Below, piece by piece: positions 12,677-20,410 of a DNA stretch of 23,519 nt; position 1 is the stretch's first letter, and each line of letters begins with the position of its first letter. The notes under the pieces were generated by a model. It made no database searches, was not told the origin of the DNA, and was given only the letters and a program-made list of their open reading frames with translations. This DNA is from a virus. Location of the stretch: the IMG/VR virus record IMGVR_UViG_3300035698_034795, positions 1 through 23,519 of that record; one strand, 5' to 3'. The position numbers were made by a program, and so were the translations under genes.

Positions 12677-13665
12677 TGGCGAAAAAGAAAAATAACCTGC
12701 CGGCTGAAGCTCCCGCCCTACCGCCGGATCATCCATTGAATCAGATTATCCCATCCCACCTTCAGGATAAGGAATACGACGAGGGCTGGGCGTTCGAACA
12801 GGTCAACCGTTATGTGGCTCAAGGGATTGAGTCCTTCGCTCACGCCGCCAGCATATTAAGCTGGATCGGCGCGAACACAGCAAAAAGCCGCTTCTTGTCG
12901 GTGTGCGAAAAACATGGCATTGAACCGGACGTAATGGCGGTTGCGTCGTGGGCGGCGGCTGATTATTACGGACTGGACAAAACCGGCAAACGGACCAGTC
13001 AAAGGAAGCATCAGAAGCGGTTACCTCTTTCGGAACAAATCAGGTTCCCCCTCTTGGATTCTGATCAAACGCCGGATGAGGATTTGGAAGGTGTGCTGAA
13101 AAACACCCGCAGGAAAGTCGGGCGTCTTGAAACAGAGCTCGAGGTCGAAAAACGCCGTCTGGAGCAAGCGGAAGAGACGAACGTCCAGATGCATCACCGA
13201 TTGACGGAACTGGAACAAGCGGGAGAATGGAAGCCAACAACATCTCTTCAGCAACGGCTCAAATCCGATCTGGAGGGACAGATGTCGCGGGTAGAAACGC
13301 TCGCCGCCGCGATCAGTGGAATAGTCCTTCCTGATCCTGTTGATCATGTACTGGCAGGGGTTGTCCTTGATTTTATAGAAGGGACTGAGGCTCGCGTGCG
13401 TGCCGCCACAGGACGTCTCCGACTCCAGCTTGGCAGTGGAGACATTGATATGATAGTGAGGACAGAAGCTGAAGCTGACATCTCTGTCACGTCTTTTGAG
13501 GAAGGGATCAAGCTGATCCTCACAAACAGCGACAATGAACTATCCGCCTGTCATTCCTGCGAAAGCCAGAATCCAGTAGATGACGATTCCCACCCTACTG
13601 GTAGGGGGGGAGTAAGGGGGGGGTCAAAACGAACAAACACCCGACAACAACGTCGTCTACCTTGA
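12676..13665 (+). CDS. Coiled-coil early protein with repeat-encoded C-terminus
   Basis: This 329-residue protein has a basic N-terminus, then a helical domain (about 30-105; RYVAQGIESFAHAASILSWI) and a strong coiled coil at about 137-183 (RRKVGRLETELEVEKRRLEQ). After these comes an alpha/beta part to about 290. Residues 292 onward (CHSCESQNP, HPTGRGGVRGG) are encoded by a family B copy and a family A copy. The protein precedes the transposase by 30 nt and is made from the same transcript; a role in transposition or replication control is possible but unproven. Start ATG 12676 overlaps the previous stop (TAATG). Confidence 0.7.
   Translation: MAKKKNNLPAEAPALPPDHPLNQIIPSHLQDKEYDEGWAFEQVNRYVAQGIESFAHAASILSWIGANTAKSRFLSVCEKHGIEPDVMAVASWAAADYYGLDKTGKRTSQRKHQKRLPLSEQIRFPLLDSDQTPDEDLEGVLKNTRRKVGRLETELEVEKRRLEQAEETNVQMHHRLTELEQAGEWKPTTSLQQRLKSDLEGQMSRVETLAAAISGIVLPDPVDHVLAGVVLDFIEGTEARVRAATGRLRLQLGSGDIDMIVRTEAEADISVTSFEEGIKLILTNSDNELSACHSCESQNPVDDDSHPTGRGGVRGGSKRTNTRQQRRLP
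13549..13576 (+). repeat. Dispersed repeat family B, inside a gene
   Basis: TGTCATTCCTGCGAAAGCCA and following bases. It is read in frame as CHSCESQNP near the C-terminus of the 12676-13665 protein. Confidence 0.85.
13587..13625 (+). repeat. Dispersed repeat family A, inside a gene
   Basis: A copy with core CACCCTACTGGTAGGGGG and an intact AGTAA plus G-run arm. It encodes HPTGRGGVRGGS at the end of the 12676-13665 protein. Confidence 0.85.
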
Positions 13666-13695
13666 TCCGAACTATAAACCGGATCAGGAATAATA

Positions 13696-15363
13696 ATGAC
13701 TACATCCGAGGATATAAAACGGGCGTTTTTAGAGGACGCCCGAAAAGTCACCACCCCAAAAGGACGAGGCGAACTCGTCTCCCAGTGGGCGATCCAATTG
13801 AATGTGAGCAAAGCCACATTGTACCGGTGGCTCGCTGACAGTGGAATCGCGCCAACCCGTATTTCAACAGGGGGACGCAAGCCACGTCACACTATCTCTG
13901 ATGAGGTGATGGAGAAAATTCTCGGATTAATACATAAGACCAAAAGAAAAACCGGCAAAGCAACCTTGTGTTATGAGGATGCTATTCGGGGAGCGGAAGA
14001 CCTGAGGTGGATTAAACCAGGATCATTGACCGTGCCGCAACTCGTCTACTGGGCACGAAAAAACGGGCTACTCCGCAGGGACATCCTCGCAAAAGCACCT
14101 CACTTAGATCTTAGTAGTGATCATCCGAACCAATGTCACCAGCTTGACTGGTCTATCTGCCTTCAATGGGATTTCGGAGACAGAGGACGTCCGATGAAAT
14201 TCTTGTCTTGGACACAACAACTGGAAAAAAACAAGATCGTGGAAGTCGCTAAACGGCGTCAATATACGATCTGGCGCGGGCTCATTGTGGATCATTACTC
14301 CGGTGCATTCTTCCTTCGGTACTTTCTTGTACCGGGGGAATCCGCCAAAATGACGCTCGATTTCCTTGAAGAGGTTTGGTTCGCACACACTAACAGAGCA
14401 CTGATCTTTCACGGATTGCCGGACATCCTACTCACGGATAGAGGTCCTGGACACACATCCAGCTTTGTCAGGAACTTGTGCCGTGCGTATGAGGTCAAGC
14501 TCCAGTTCCACCAACCCGGTGCGCCGAATGTCAAAGGATCAGTTGAAGTACACCATAACATCGTTGAAACTCGCTTCGAGTCAAGACTCCAACTCGCACC
14601 TCCCACCGACATCATCGAACTGAATCGTCGAGCTGACGATTTTCAGGTGGAATGGAATAGCGGTCGCACCTTCAATCGGCACGGGCAACCCCGCTTCCAA
14701 ATGTGGCAACAGAACATCGCCGGACACCTGTATATTCCCAACTCACCTCAGCAATTCCGCGACGCCGCAAGATCGGAACCACAGTCAAGAAAGGTAGACG
14801 CAAACGGTATCATCCATTGGAAAGGGAAACTGTACGAGATTCCCGCTGAATTCAAACGCTTGACCGGCAAGAAAATAGAGGTTGTTGTAATGCCGAGGCG
14901 GCAACCAGCTGTCGCCGTCGGATTTAAGGAAGAGTGGCGATTGGCATATCCGATTCGGCACGACAAAGCCGGATTCCGGGCGGATGCCAAGCCAATTTCA
15001 AAGGTTCACCGTGTTCCGATTGATCGTGCGGAGAGTTTCCGTCGGTCAACGGACAAAACGGAATTGCCACCGGCAAGGGTTCATCGAATGACGGAAGATG
15101 AAAAGCGTTCCGTCGTTCGTCAGTATCCATTACCGACGGCGGTTGTCCGCACTGGTGATCCGTCCGGCGTCATAAAGTATGAACCGAAAGAAGCGATCCG
15201 ATTGGTGATAGAGGCGATTCCGGATATGTCGTTCGACCTCAGAGCAAAGCTATCGGACGAATTGCGTCCTCGTGAGAACATCACCGACGCAGAACTGGAT
15301 GAGATCATCGTCAGATATCATGGTCTCATAGAACCTATTCAAACCGGTTATAGTGCAGGATAA
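13696..15363 (+). CDS. Mu A-type DDE transposase
   Basis: This 555-residue protein carries out strand transfer of the phage genome for integration and replicative transposition. It has an N-terminal helix-turn-helix (about 26-48, VSQWAIQLNVSKATLYRWLA) and a further DNA-binding region to about 135. An RNase H-fold catalytic core follows with D151 (HQLDWS), D248 (LLTDRG) and E284 (KGSVEVHH), giving exactly 35 residues between the second Asp and Glu. A beta-barrel-like region (about 390-440) and a C-terminal tail that may contact the ATPase complete it. Length is between IstA/TniA (about 500-560) and MuA (663), so it is Tn552/BcepMu-like rather than close to MuA. The ATPase gene follows by 7 nt. 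No conspicuous Shine-Dalgarno precedes ATG 13696 beyond AGGA about 10 nt upstream. Confidence 0.93.
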   Translation: MTTSEDIKRAFLEDARKVTTPKGRGELVSQWAIQLNVSKATLYRWLADSGIAPTRISTGGRKPRHTISDEVMEKILGLIHKTKRKTGKATLCYEDAIRGAEDLRWIKPGSLTVPQLVYWARKNGLLRRDILAKAPHLDLSSDHPNQCHQLDWSICLQWDFGDRGRPMKFLSWTQQLEKNKIVEVAKRRQYTIWRGLIVDHYSGAFFLRYFLVPGESAKMTLDFLEEVWFAHTNRALIFHGLPDILLTDRGPGHTSSFVRNLCRAYEVKLQFHQPGAPNVKGSVEVHHNIVETRFESRLQLAPPTDIIELNRRADDFQVEWNSGRTFNRHGQPRFQMWQQNIAGHLYIPNSPQQFRDAARSEPQSRKVDANGIIHWKGKLYEIPAEFKRLTGKKIEVVVMPRRQPAVAVGFKEEWRLAYPIRHDKAGFRADAKPISKVHRVPIDRAESFRRSTDKTELPPARVHRMTEDEKRSVVRQYPLPTAVVRTGDPSGVIKYEPKEAIRLVIEAIPDMSFDLRAKLSDELRPRENITDAELDEIIVRYHGLIEPIQTGYSAG

Positions 15364-15370
15364 AAAAATT

Positions 15371-16465
15371 ATGAATACACAAACACCCTTCCAAACAATG
15401 CTCCAGAAGGCTGGCATTAGCCAGCGCCAATTAGCATTCCGCACCGGTGTCTCACCGGCGGTGATGTCCCAACTGGCTCGTGGCATCTGGATCAAGACAA
15501 ACCGACGCGGTTTCGAGCGAAGATTGAATGCGGAACTGAAACAGATCGGTATCACTGATACCGAAATCCAACAAGTTTTATACGGAGAAGAAAAAATGAA
15601 ACTGGGCATATCAACAGCCTTGAAAATTATGGAAATGGAAGACAATCCGTTCGATCCGGCGATGATCCGGGGCGAGCGTGACATCTACAAAAACGAGGAA
15701 CATACCGACGCCGTATCGCGAATTGAAACCGCCGCTTTGGAAGGCAGGTTCTTCATATTGATTGGGAGACAAGGCACAGGAAAAACCACCGCTCTTGACG
15801 CGGCATCCGTGAAACTGACACAAAGTTCCAGATGTCGGATCATTCGTGTCCCCGCGCCGGATACAGAGCGTCTCAAGATCGGACATATCATTGATTATCT
15901 CGCCGCTCAGCTCGGGACGAAATACCGTGGTTGGAATAACCAGCGAAAGCTGGGGCAGATCAAGGACATCCTCGCTCAGCCGGGTTCCCGTCGTGTCCTA
16001 CTGGTCATTGACGACGGACACGCCTTGCACGGTATGACGCTGATCTCGCTGAAGCGGCTTTATGACATCCTCAAGCCGAACGCAGGATTCGATCACTTGA
16101 TCGGGATCGTCATCTTGGCGCAGGAGCCTATGTTCGATACTCTTGACCGCATTGAGGAAGTCGGTACTCACGTGACGTCATTCCAGATGTGGGGCTTGCA
16201 AGGAGCGAATGAAGTTGCCGCCTACATAACCCAAAAACTCCGTAAAATCGGTAAAACACTCGCCGATTTTTTCGACGGGGATGCGGACGTACCGGCGTTG
16301 ATCTGGAAATACGAGGTCGCCTTGAATCCGCAACGCAAGACGGAACGGTGGATTGAACCTCGCAGACTGCATCAGATATGCAAAGACCTGATGATCGCCG
16401 CCGTCGCTGCCGGTGAAAAGCGCATCGGCAATAATCATGTTGAAATATATTATTCGGTGCTTTGA
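15371..16465 (+). CDS. MuB/TniB-like AAA+ ATPase, transposition target selection
   Basis: This 364-residue protein has an N-terminal XRE-like HTH at about 12-45 (AGISQRQLAFRTGVSPAVMS), also seen in Mu B. The AAA+ domain has Walker A GRQGTGKT (132-139) and Walker B VLLVIDDGH (209-217). By family knowledge it binds DNA with ATP, delivers target DNA to the transposase and gives target immunity. Start ATG 15371 has AGGA upstream; an in-frame GTG at 15353 inside the transposase end is less likely. The transposase-ATPase order is that of MuA-MuB, TniA-TniB and IstA-IstB. Confidence 0.92.
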   Translation: MNTQTPFQTMLQKAGISQRQLAFRTGVSPAVMSQLARGIWIKTNRRGFERRLNAELKQIGITDTEIQQVLYGEEKMKLGISTALKIMEMEDNPFDPAMIRGERDIYKNEEHTDAVSRIETAALEGRFFILIGRQGTGKTTALDAASVKLTQSSRCRIIRVPAPDTERLKIGHIIDYLAAQLGTKYRGWNNQRKLGQIKDILAQPGSRRVLLVIDDGHALHGMTLISLKRLYDILKPNAGFDHLIGIVILAQEPMFDTLDRIEEVGTHVTSFQMWGLQGANEVAAYITQKLRKIGKTLADFFDGDADVPALIWKYEVALNPQRKTERWIEPRRLHQICKDLMIAAVAAGEKRIGNNHVEIYYSVL

Positions 16466-16466
16466 T

Positions 16467-16742
16467 ATGGAGAAACCGGATAATTTTATGTACACATGGC
16501 GGCGGAATATGGAGCATCCAATCCGTATGGAAATCGTCTCTATCTGTTCATGGGACGAAAGATACGGAATAGCGATAATCTGTTATGATAATGGGAATGG
16601 TGATGTCCGGCCCATTAAGAAAATCAGCAGAATCAATAATCCGATTTTGAGAGATATTCTCGGAATTCACCCACTTCACCCAAAACACATAAGGAAAATG
16701 AATGCCACGCAAGAAATCTACTGTCAAACTGCTGACTGCTGA
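16467..16742 (+). CDS. Small early protein, uncertain
   Basis: This possible 91-residue protein begins MEKPDNFMYTWRRNMEHPIR and continues with a beta-prone stretch (RYGIAIICYDNGNG). ATG 16467 follows the ATPase stop by one base but has no clear ribosome site; internal ATGs at 16488 and 16509 are alternatives. It overlaps the Gam-like start by 41 nt. It is kept because it fills an otherwise empty 236-nt gap in a dense operon in frame. No family recognised. Confidence 0.5.
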   Translation: MEKPDNFMYTWRRNMEHPIRMEIVSICSWDERYGIAIICYDNGNGDVRPIKKISRINNPILRDILGIHPLHPKHIRKMNATQEIYCQTADC

Positions 16743-17208
16743 ACAGGTCAATGACGCCATGGCGGAATACGCCTATCTACAAGCGGAATCAGAAAAACTG
16801 GAAGCTGAAACGAGACAAAAAATCATTTTGTTGGACGAGGCACTGGAAGAACAAGTTTTGCCAATCGACCTGAAGATGAAACGGCTCAACGATCAAATCA
16901 TTTATTATGTCACTTTCTACAGAGACCAATTCGCTGACGATCGTACTAAGACAATGAGGCACGGACGGATCGGTATCAGAAAAGTCCGCTCCGACAAGTT
17001 GAACGTAAAATCGCATGTCAAGGGTGTGGCGTCTTTGAAGGAACTCAAACTGTTCTCCTGCATCAGAATGACGGAAAAAGTGGATGTGCGGGAACTCATC
17101 AAACAACCGGAAGACATTATTGAGCAGGTGGAAGGTGTCAACTTCCCGACGGAAAAAGAAACCGCATGGTTCGAAGTGAACCGCGAAGCCGAGTCTGAAA
17201 TTGGCTGA
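16702..17208 (+). CDS. Mu Gam-like host-nuclease inhibitor (DNA-end binding)
   Basis: This 168-residue protein has an N-terminal coiled-coil helix (about 12-55, EKLEAETRQKIILLDEALEE), then the typical Gam C-terminal part: MRHGRIGIRKVRSDKLNVK, a short helix, CIRMTEKVDVRELIKQ and a final acidic/aromatic end. Mu Gam binds double-strand ends like Ku and shields them from RecBCD-type nucleases during infection. ATG 16702 has AAGGAAAA upstream. It lies between transposition and helicase genes, matching Mu, where gam is also early. Recognition is from the domain pattern, not a database search. Confidence 0.8.
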   Translation: MPRKKSTVKLLTAEQVNDAMAEYAYLQAESEKLEAETRQKIILLDEALEEQVLPIDLKMKRLNDQIIYYVTFYRDQFADDRTKTMRHGRIGIRKVRSDKLNVKSHVKGVASLKELKLFSCIRMTEKVDVRELIKQPEDIIEQVEGVNFPTEKETAWFEVNREAESEIG

Positions 17209-17230
17209 TCCGAAAAATACAGGTGGGCGC

Positions 17231-18619
17231 ATGCCTCCACATAATTTGGAGATGGAGAGGGTTGTCTTGGGGGCATGTCTCATCAACCCAAACGGCTTCG
17301 GGCAGGTTGTGAACGTTGTCAAAGCCGATGGTTTCTACAGTCGGCGACATAGATTGATTTTCAAAGCGATGGAAAGGCTGTTCGCGTCCGGCAGTCCGAT
17401 TGATTTCCGGACGGTCAACGAGGAGTTGAGGCATTCGGATGATCTTATCGCCGCTGGTAATTCTGTCTACTTGATCGGGCTGAGCAAGGAGGTCGCCACA
17501 GCGGCTCATGTGGAACATTATGCCACGATCATTGCAGAACAATATGCTCTAAGGCAGTTGATCGTCAGCACGACGAAAGTGGCGTTGGAAGCCTACGAGA
17601 AGACCGCCGACGCCGCTGGTCTTATTGACGAAGCGATGCAGGAGCTGTTCAATATCTATGCGACCAACCAGCGTGGTGGGTTCGAACCAATAGCCCCTAT
17701 TTTGGGTAGACTCCACGAACACCTTGACAAGCTCCACAAACGCGGTGATGAAGGGCTTACCGGTGTCGGATCAGGGTTCGATAGTTTGGATAATATGACG
17801 TCCGGCTTCCAACCGGGAGACCTTGTTATCCTTGCAGGACGACCTTCAATGGGCAAAACCGCACTTGCGCTTGACTTCGCGAGAGCCGCCTGTTTGCAAC
17901 ACAACACTCCGGTCGGTTTTTTCTCTTTGGAAATGGCATCCCTGGCAATTGTGATGCGGTTGGTTGCGGCTGTGACGAAGGTTGAACTCTATAAATTGCG
18001 TTCGGGAAAAGTTCCGGCCAAACAGGTGGCGAATCTATCAAAAGCCACAACAACATTATCACAGATGAAATTTTTTATTGATGACACCGGCAGCCTCGGG
18101 ATGATGGAGCTTCGAGCCAGGGCGCGTATGCTCAAACAGAAGCATAACATCGGCATCCTGTTCATAGACTATCTACAGTTGATGCAACCTCCCAAAGCCG
18201 ACAGTCGTGAGCAGGAAGTAGCTCGGATATCGCGGGGGTTGAAGGCTTTGGCGCGTGAGTTGGAAATTCCGGTCGTGGCATTGTCACAGCTATCGCGTGC
18301 GGTGGAGTCGCGTGGTGGTGAAAAGAAACCTCAGCTGGCTGACCTGCGCGATTCCGGAGCGATTGAGCAGGATGCTGACGTTGTGATGTTCGTCTGGCGA
18401 CCTGCCCAATATAAAGATAAAGAAGAGAAATTTGAGGAGCTTGATCAGTCTACATCGCTTCTGATCCGCAAACAGCGGAACGGACCGACAGGAACGGTGA
18501 ATCTGACCTTCTTGCCGGAGATTGCTTCGTTTGTGGAGCAATCCGACAAACGATCCACTGAAATGGCTGACTCACACACTGAACAGGACACAACCAAAGA
18601 TGATGGAACACCATTCTGA
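17231..18619 (+). CDS. Replicative DnaB-family helicase
   Basis: This 462-residue full-length DnaB-like hexameric 5'-3' helicase has the usual N-terminal domain start (MPPHNLEMERVVLGACLINP). A linker follows, then a RecA-like motor with Walker A GRPSMGKT (203-210), Walker B ILFIDYLQL (309-317) and the C-terminal motif RGGEKKPQLADLRDSGAIEQ (361-380). It should unwind phage DNA at transposition-generated forks. ATG 17231 is chosen because AGGTGG precedes it by 4 nt and the protein then begins as many DnaB proteins do; TTG 17201, overlapping the Gam gene, would add ten residues. Mu itself borrows host DnaB through PriA-dependent restart, so an encoded helicase is a departure from that model. Confidence 0.93.
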   Translation: MPPHNLEMERVVLGACLINPNGFGQVVNVVKADGFYSRRHRLIFKAMERLFASGSPIDFRTVNEELRHSDDLIAAGNSVYLIGLSKEVATAAHVEHYATIIAEQYALRQLIVSTTKVALEAYEKTADAAGLIDEAMQELFNIYATNQRGGFEPIAPILGRLHEHLDKLHKRGDEGLTGVGSGFDSLDNMTSGFQPGDLVILAGRPSMGKTALALDFARAACLQHNTPVGFFSLEMASLAIVMRLVAAVTKVELYKLRSGKVPAKQVANLSKATTTLSQMKFFIDDTGSLGMMELRARARMLKQKHNIGILFIDYLQLMQPPKADSREQEVARISRGLKALARELEIPVVALSQLSRAVESRGGEKKPQLADLRDSGAIEQDADVVMFVWRPAQYKDKEEKFEELDQSTSLLIRKQRNGPTGTVNLTFLPEIASFVEQSDKRSTEMADSHTEQDTTKDDGTPF

Positions 18620-18627
18620 CACCTCTT

Positions 18628-18655
18628 TGTCATTCCCGAGTAAGCGGGAATCCAG
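18628..18655 (+). repeat. Dispersed repeat family B
   Basis: The copy has loop region GAGTAA in place of GCGAAA. It lies between the helicase stop and the ribosome site of the next gene. Confidence 0.85.
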
Positions 18656-18674
18656 TCATTAAGGAGTATACAAA

Positions 18675-19027
18675 ATGAAACAGATGACATCACAAGAATT
18701 ATTCGTTCTGAAGGTCATAGAACGACATCGAGGACGTAACAATCCAATTACAGCAAAGCAGCAGACATTAGCGAGCGCTACGTCCGTGCGATCATTCGGC
18801 GTCTGCGGATGAAATACGCACAACCGATCGGTTCAAAAACGCAACATCCTGCTGGATTCTTCATGGCAGCGAACGCCGAAGAGCTTCGTGAGGTTGCTGA
18901 GGTATGGAGTGATTTCGGTATTCAAGCGCTTGCAATGGCATCCAGGCTGACAAAGACGTCAAAGCGTGATATGATGTCCCAGGTTGATATTGAACTGGGA
19001 GAAGCGTTGGAGGCTTACGATGCTTGA
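18675..19027 (+). pseudogene. Winged-helix early protein, frameshifted near 18755-18761
   Basis: From ATG 18675 (AAGGAG upstream) the frame reads MKQMTSQELFVLKVIERHRG, then RNNPITAKQ, and soon ends out of frame at a TGA at 18807-18809. In the -1 frame, ADISERYVRAIIRRLRMKYA (from 18761) continues the same winged-helix fold and runs to 19027 (PIGS, GFFMAANAEELREVAEVW). Joined, these give about 117 residues with a helix, an HTH and a wing typical of small phage wHTH proteins. A one-base loss or a two-base gain in the GCAAAGCAGCAG tract explains the break. It could be an inactivating mutation, a sequencing error or programmed -1 slippage; no classical slippery heptamer is present. The next gene starts inside its end. 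Confidence 0.7.
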
Positions 19028-19310
19028 CAGGAAGCCCGATCACACGATAATGACACTTGCACCTAATCACCAACTCCGTCTTGGTATCCCAGAGATTGAT
19101 CCTGAAGAAGCATGGATAGAGCTGTGGAATGGATTGGCTGGATGTAATAGGGCTGGCTGCCTAAGGGATGGACTCACAATGGTTTATGATCGCATTGAAA
19201 AGTTTTTTGGTCCCATGATTCCAAATATAAGGTACTTTCGCACGTTGCCTGATTCCGATCAATGGGAACTCGTCGGTGATGTCATGGCGCTTGTTGGGGA
19301 ATGTTACTGA
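19020..19310 (+). CDS. Small early protein, unknown function
   Basis: This 96-residue mixed protein has an acidic/aromatic patch (DPEEAWIELWNGLAGCNRAG) and no known motif. ATG 19020 has GGAGG 6 nt upstream and overlaps the end of the frameshifted wHTH gene by 8 nt. Its stop overlaps the HNH gene start (TGATG). An open frame from 18984 adds residues that belong to the previous gene in another frame. Confidence 0.65.
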   Translation: MLDRKPDHTIMTLAPNHQLRLGIPEIDPEEAWIELWNGLAGCNRAGCLRDGLTMVYDRIEKFFGPMIPNIRYFRTLPDSDQWELVGDVMALVGECY

Positions 19311-19663
19311 TGCCGATTAGGAAATCCGAACGCCATAAATATCCTGCCAACTGGAAGGATATATCAACCGCAATCAAACAACGTGCCGGTTGGCGGTGTG
19401 AATGTGAAGGCGAATGCAGTACTGATCATCAGGGTCGTTGCGAAGAGCGACATGGAAGTCCCGCTCTGCACTTTAGAGGGAAAGTTATCCTTACAACGGA
19501 GCATCTGAACCACGATCCAACTGATAATCGTCCAGAAAACTTAAAAGCAATGTGTCAGCGTTGCCACTTATTATATGATCTAAACGAGCACTTGAAAAAT
19601 GCTCGTGAAACGAGGCATCTAATATATCACAAGGATCAAACTGAGATTTGTTTCTATGAATGA
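19310..19663 (+). CDS. HNH-type zinc protein, probable endonuclease
   Basis: This 117-residue protein has a Cys-rich insert at C30, C32, C36 and C44 (WRCECEGEC ... GRC), then the HNH core: TTEHLNHD (H65, H68), NRPENL (N77) and CQRCH (C82, C85, H86). HNH proteins nick or cut DNA with one metal ion. In phages they act in packaging or as homing or defence-related nucleases. Start ATG 19310 overlaps the previous stop (TGATG) with GGGGA upstream. Here it sits in the early operon beside GemA, not next to terminase, so a packaging role is less likely. Confidence 0.8.
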   Translation: MPIRKSERHKYPANWKDISTAIKQRAGWRCECEGECSTDHQGRCEERHGSPALHFRGKVILTTEHLNHDPTDNRPENLKAMCQRCHLLYDLNEHLKNARETRHLIYHKDQTEICFYE

Positions 19664-20156
19664 TATAATTTCACATCGTCGTCGGCAATGGTTCTATGAG
19701 TGCGGTCAGCTCGGGATCGACGAGGAGAACCAACGCGTCATCGCCGACAGGATCATCCCGGACAATCACCCTCAAAAATGCGACGCCGACGGTCAGGTCA
19801 GCCGTCGGCTTTTGTTTAGTGAGACCAAATTATGGAATCAAGCGATCAAGTATTTGAATGATCTTCAGCAGAAGGCGCCGAAAAGCCGGAAAGATCACCG
19901 AAGACGAGGTAGATCACAGCGTCCGGCTGGTGTGACGTCGTCGCAACTCTCATATTTGCGTCACATGGCGCGTGAACTTGGTTGGGATGATCGTGGTGAG
20001 GATGATATGGATTTTCGTTTAGGCAGGTATGCGAATCGGATATTGCGTGATGCTCCGCGAGTGGAGCGCAACATAGAATGGTTATCATCCAGCCAGGCGA
20101 GTAAAATTATACAGGGCTTAAAAAGTATGGTCACCAGTTACCAATCTCACTCCTAA
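19656..20156 (+). CDS. gemA: GemA / DUF1018 family early regulatory protein
   Basis: This 166-residue protein has an N-terminal region (DIISHRRRQWFYECGQLGI), a basic middle (RKDHRRRGRSQRPAG), then the DUF1018 signature: VTSSQLSYLRHMARELGWDD and a closing RNIEWLSSSQASKIIQGLKS. Mu GemA (gp16) is an early protein reported to affect host gene expression and DNA topology; its mechanism is not settled. ATG 19656 overlaps the HNH stop by 8 nt. In Mu this gene is followed by mor and late genes. Here it is the last gene before the phage end. Confidence 0.82.
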   Translation: MNDIISHRRRQWFYECGQLGIDEENQRVIADRIIPDNHPQKCDADGQVSRRLLFSETKLWNQAIKYLNDLQQKAPKSRKDHRRRGRSQRPAGVTSSQLSYLRHMARELGWDDRGEDDMDFRLGRYANRILRDAPRVERNIEWLSSSQASKIIQGLKSMVTSYQSHS

Positions 20157-20162
20157 TTCCTC

Positions 20163-20286
20163 CATTTTGTTCCGTCTAACATAATCAACACATCAACACT
20201 CTCACCCTCTGAATACCGGGACATTTTCGTCCTCATTTTGTCCCCTTTTCACACTTGAAACTCTATCTGGTTGCATTTTGCTCCCC
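20163..20286 (+). other. Four CATTTTGnnCC-type motifs, probable transposase sites at the prophage right end
   Basis: Four related copies lie in the same orientation: CATTTTGTTCC (20163), CATTTTCGTCC (20222), CATTTTGTCCCC (20234) and CATTTTGCTCCCC (20274). They lie between the last phage gene and a host gene. Mu, Tn552 and Tn7-type ends carry several transposase-binding repeats, so this is the expected place for such sites. The exact terminus is not resolved but should lie about 20286-20316. The gene-free 20157-20476 stretch contains these motifs and then host repeats. Confidence 0.55.
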
Positions 20287-20315
20287 TATTTATTATCATC
20301 TTTCTATACCGGGAG

Positions 20316-20335
20316 GGCGGACATTCCTGTCCGCC
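20316..20335. repeat. 8-bp hairpin, probable host repeat
   Basis: GGCGGACA-TTCC-TGTCCGCC is a perfect stem just outside the proposed phage end. Confidence 0.75.
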
Positions 20336-20350
20336 GATAAGAACGATTTG

Positions 20351-20398
20351 TAAAGAAACACGGGCAACAAGCTGTGCCGGATCATCCGGTAGCCCGTA
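20351..20398 (-). repeat. Dispersed repeat family C, inverted copy with nested hairpin
   Basis: This is the reverse complement of family C: GTTTCTTTA and GCCCGTG arms are present on the minus strand. The loop is enlarged by a nested palindrome, CCGGATCATCCGG. It is the only copy of this family outside the prophage and the only one in opposite orientation. Confidence 0.85.
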
Positions 20399-20410
20399 GT
20401 TTATCCTGTG

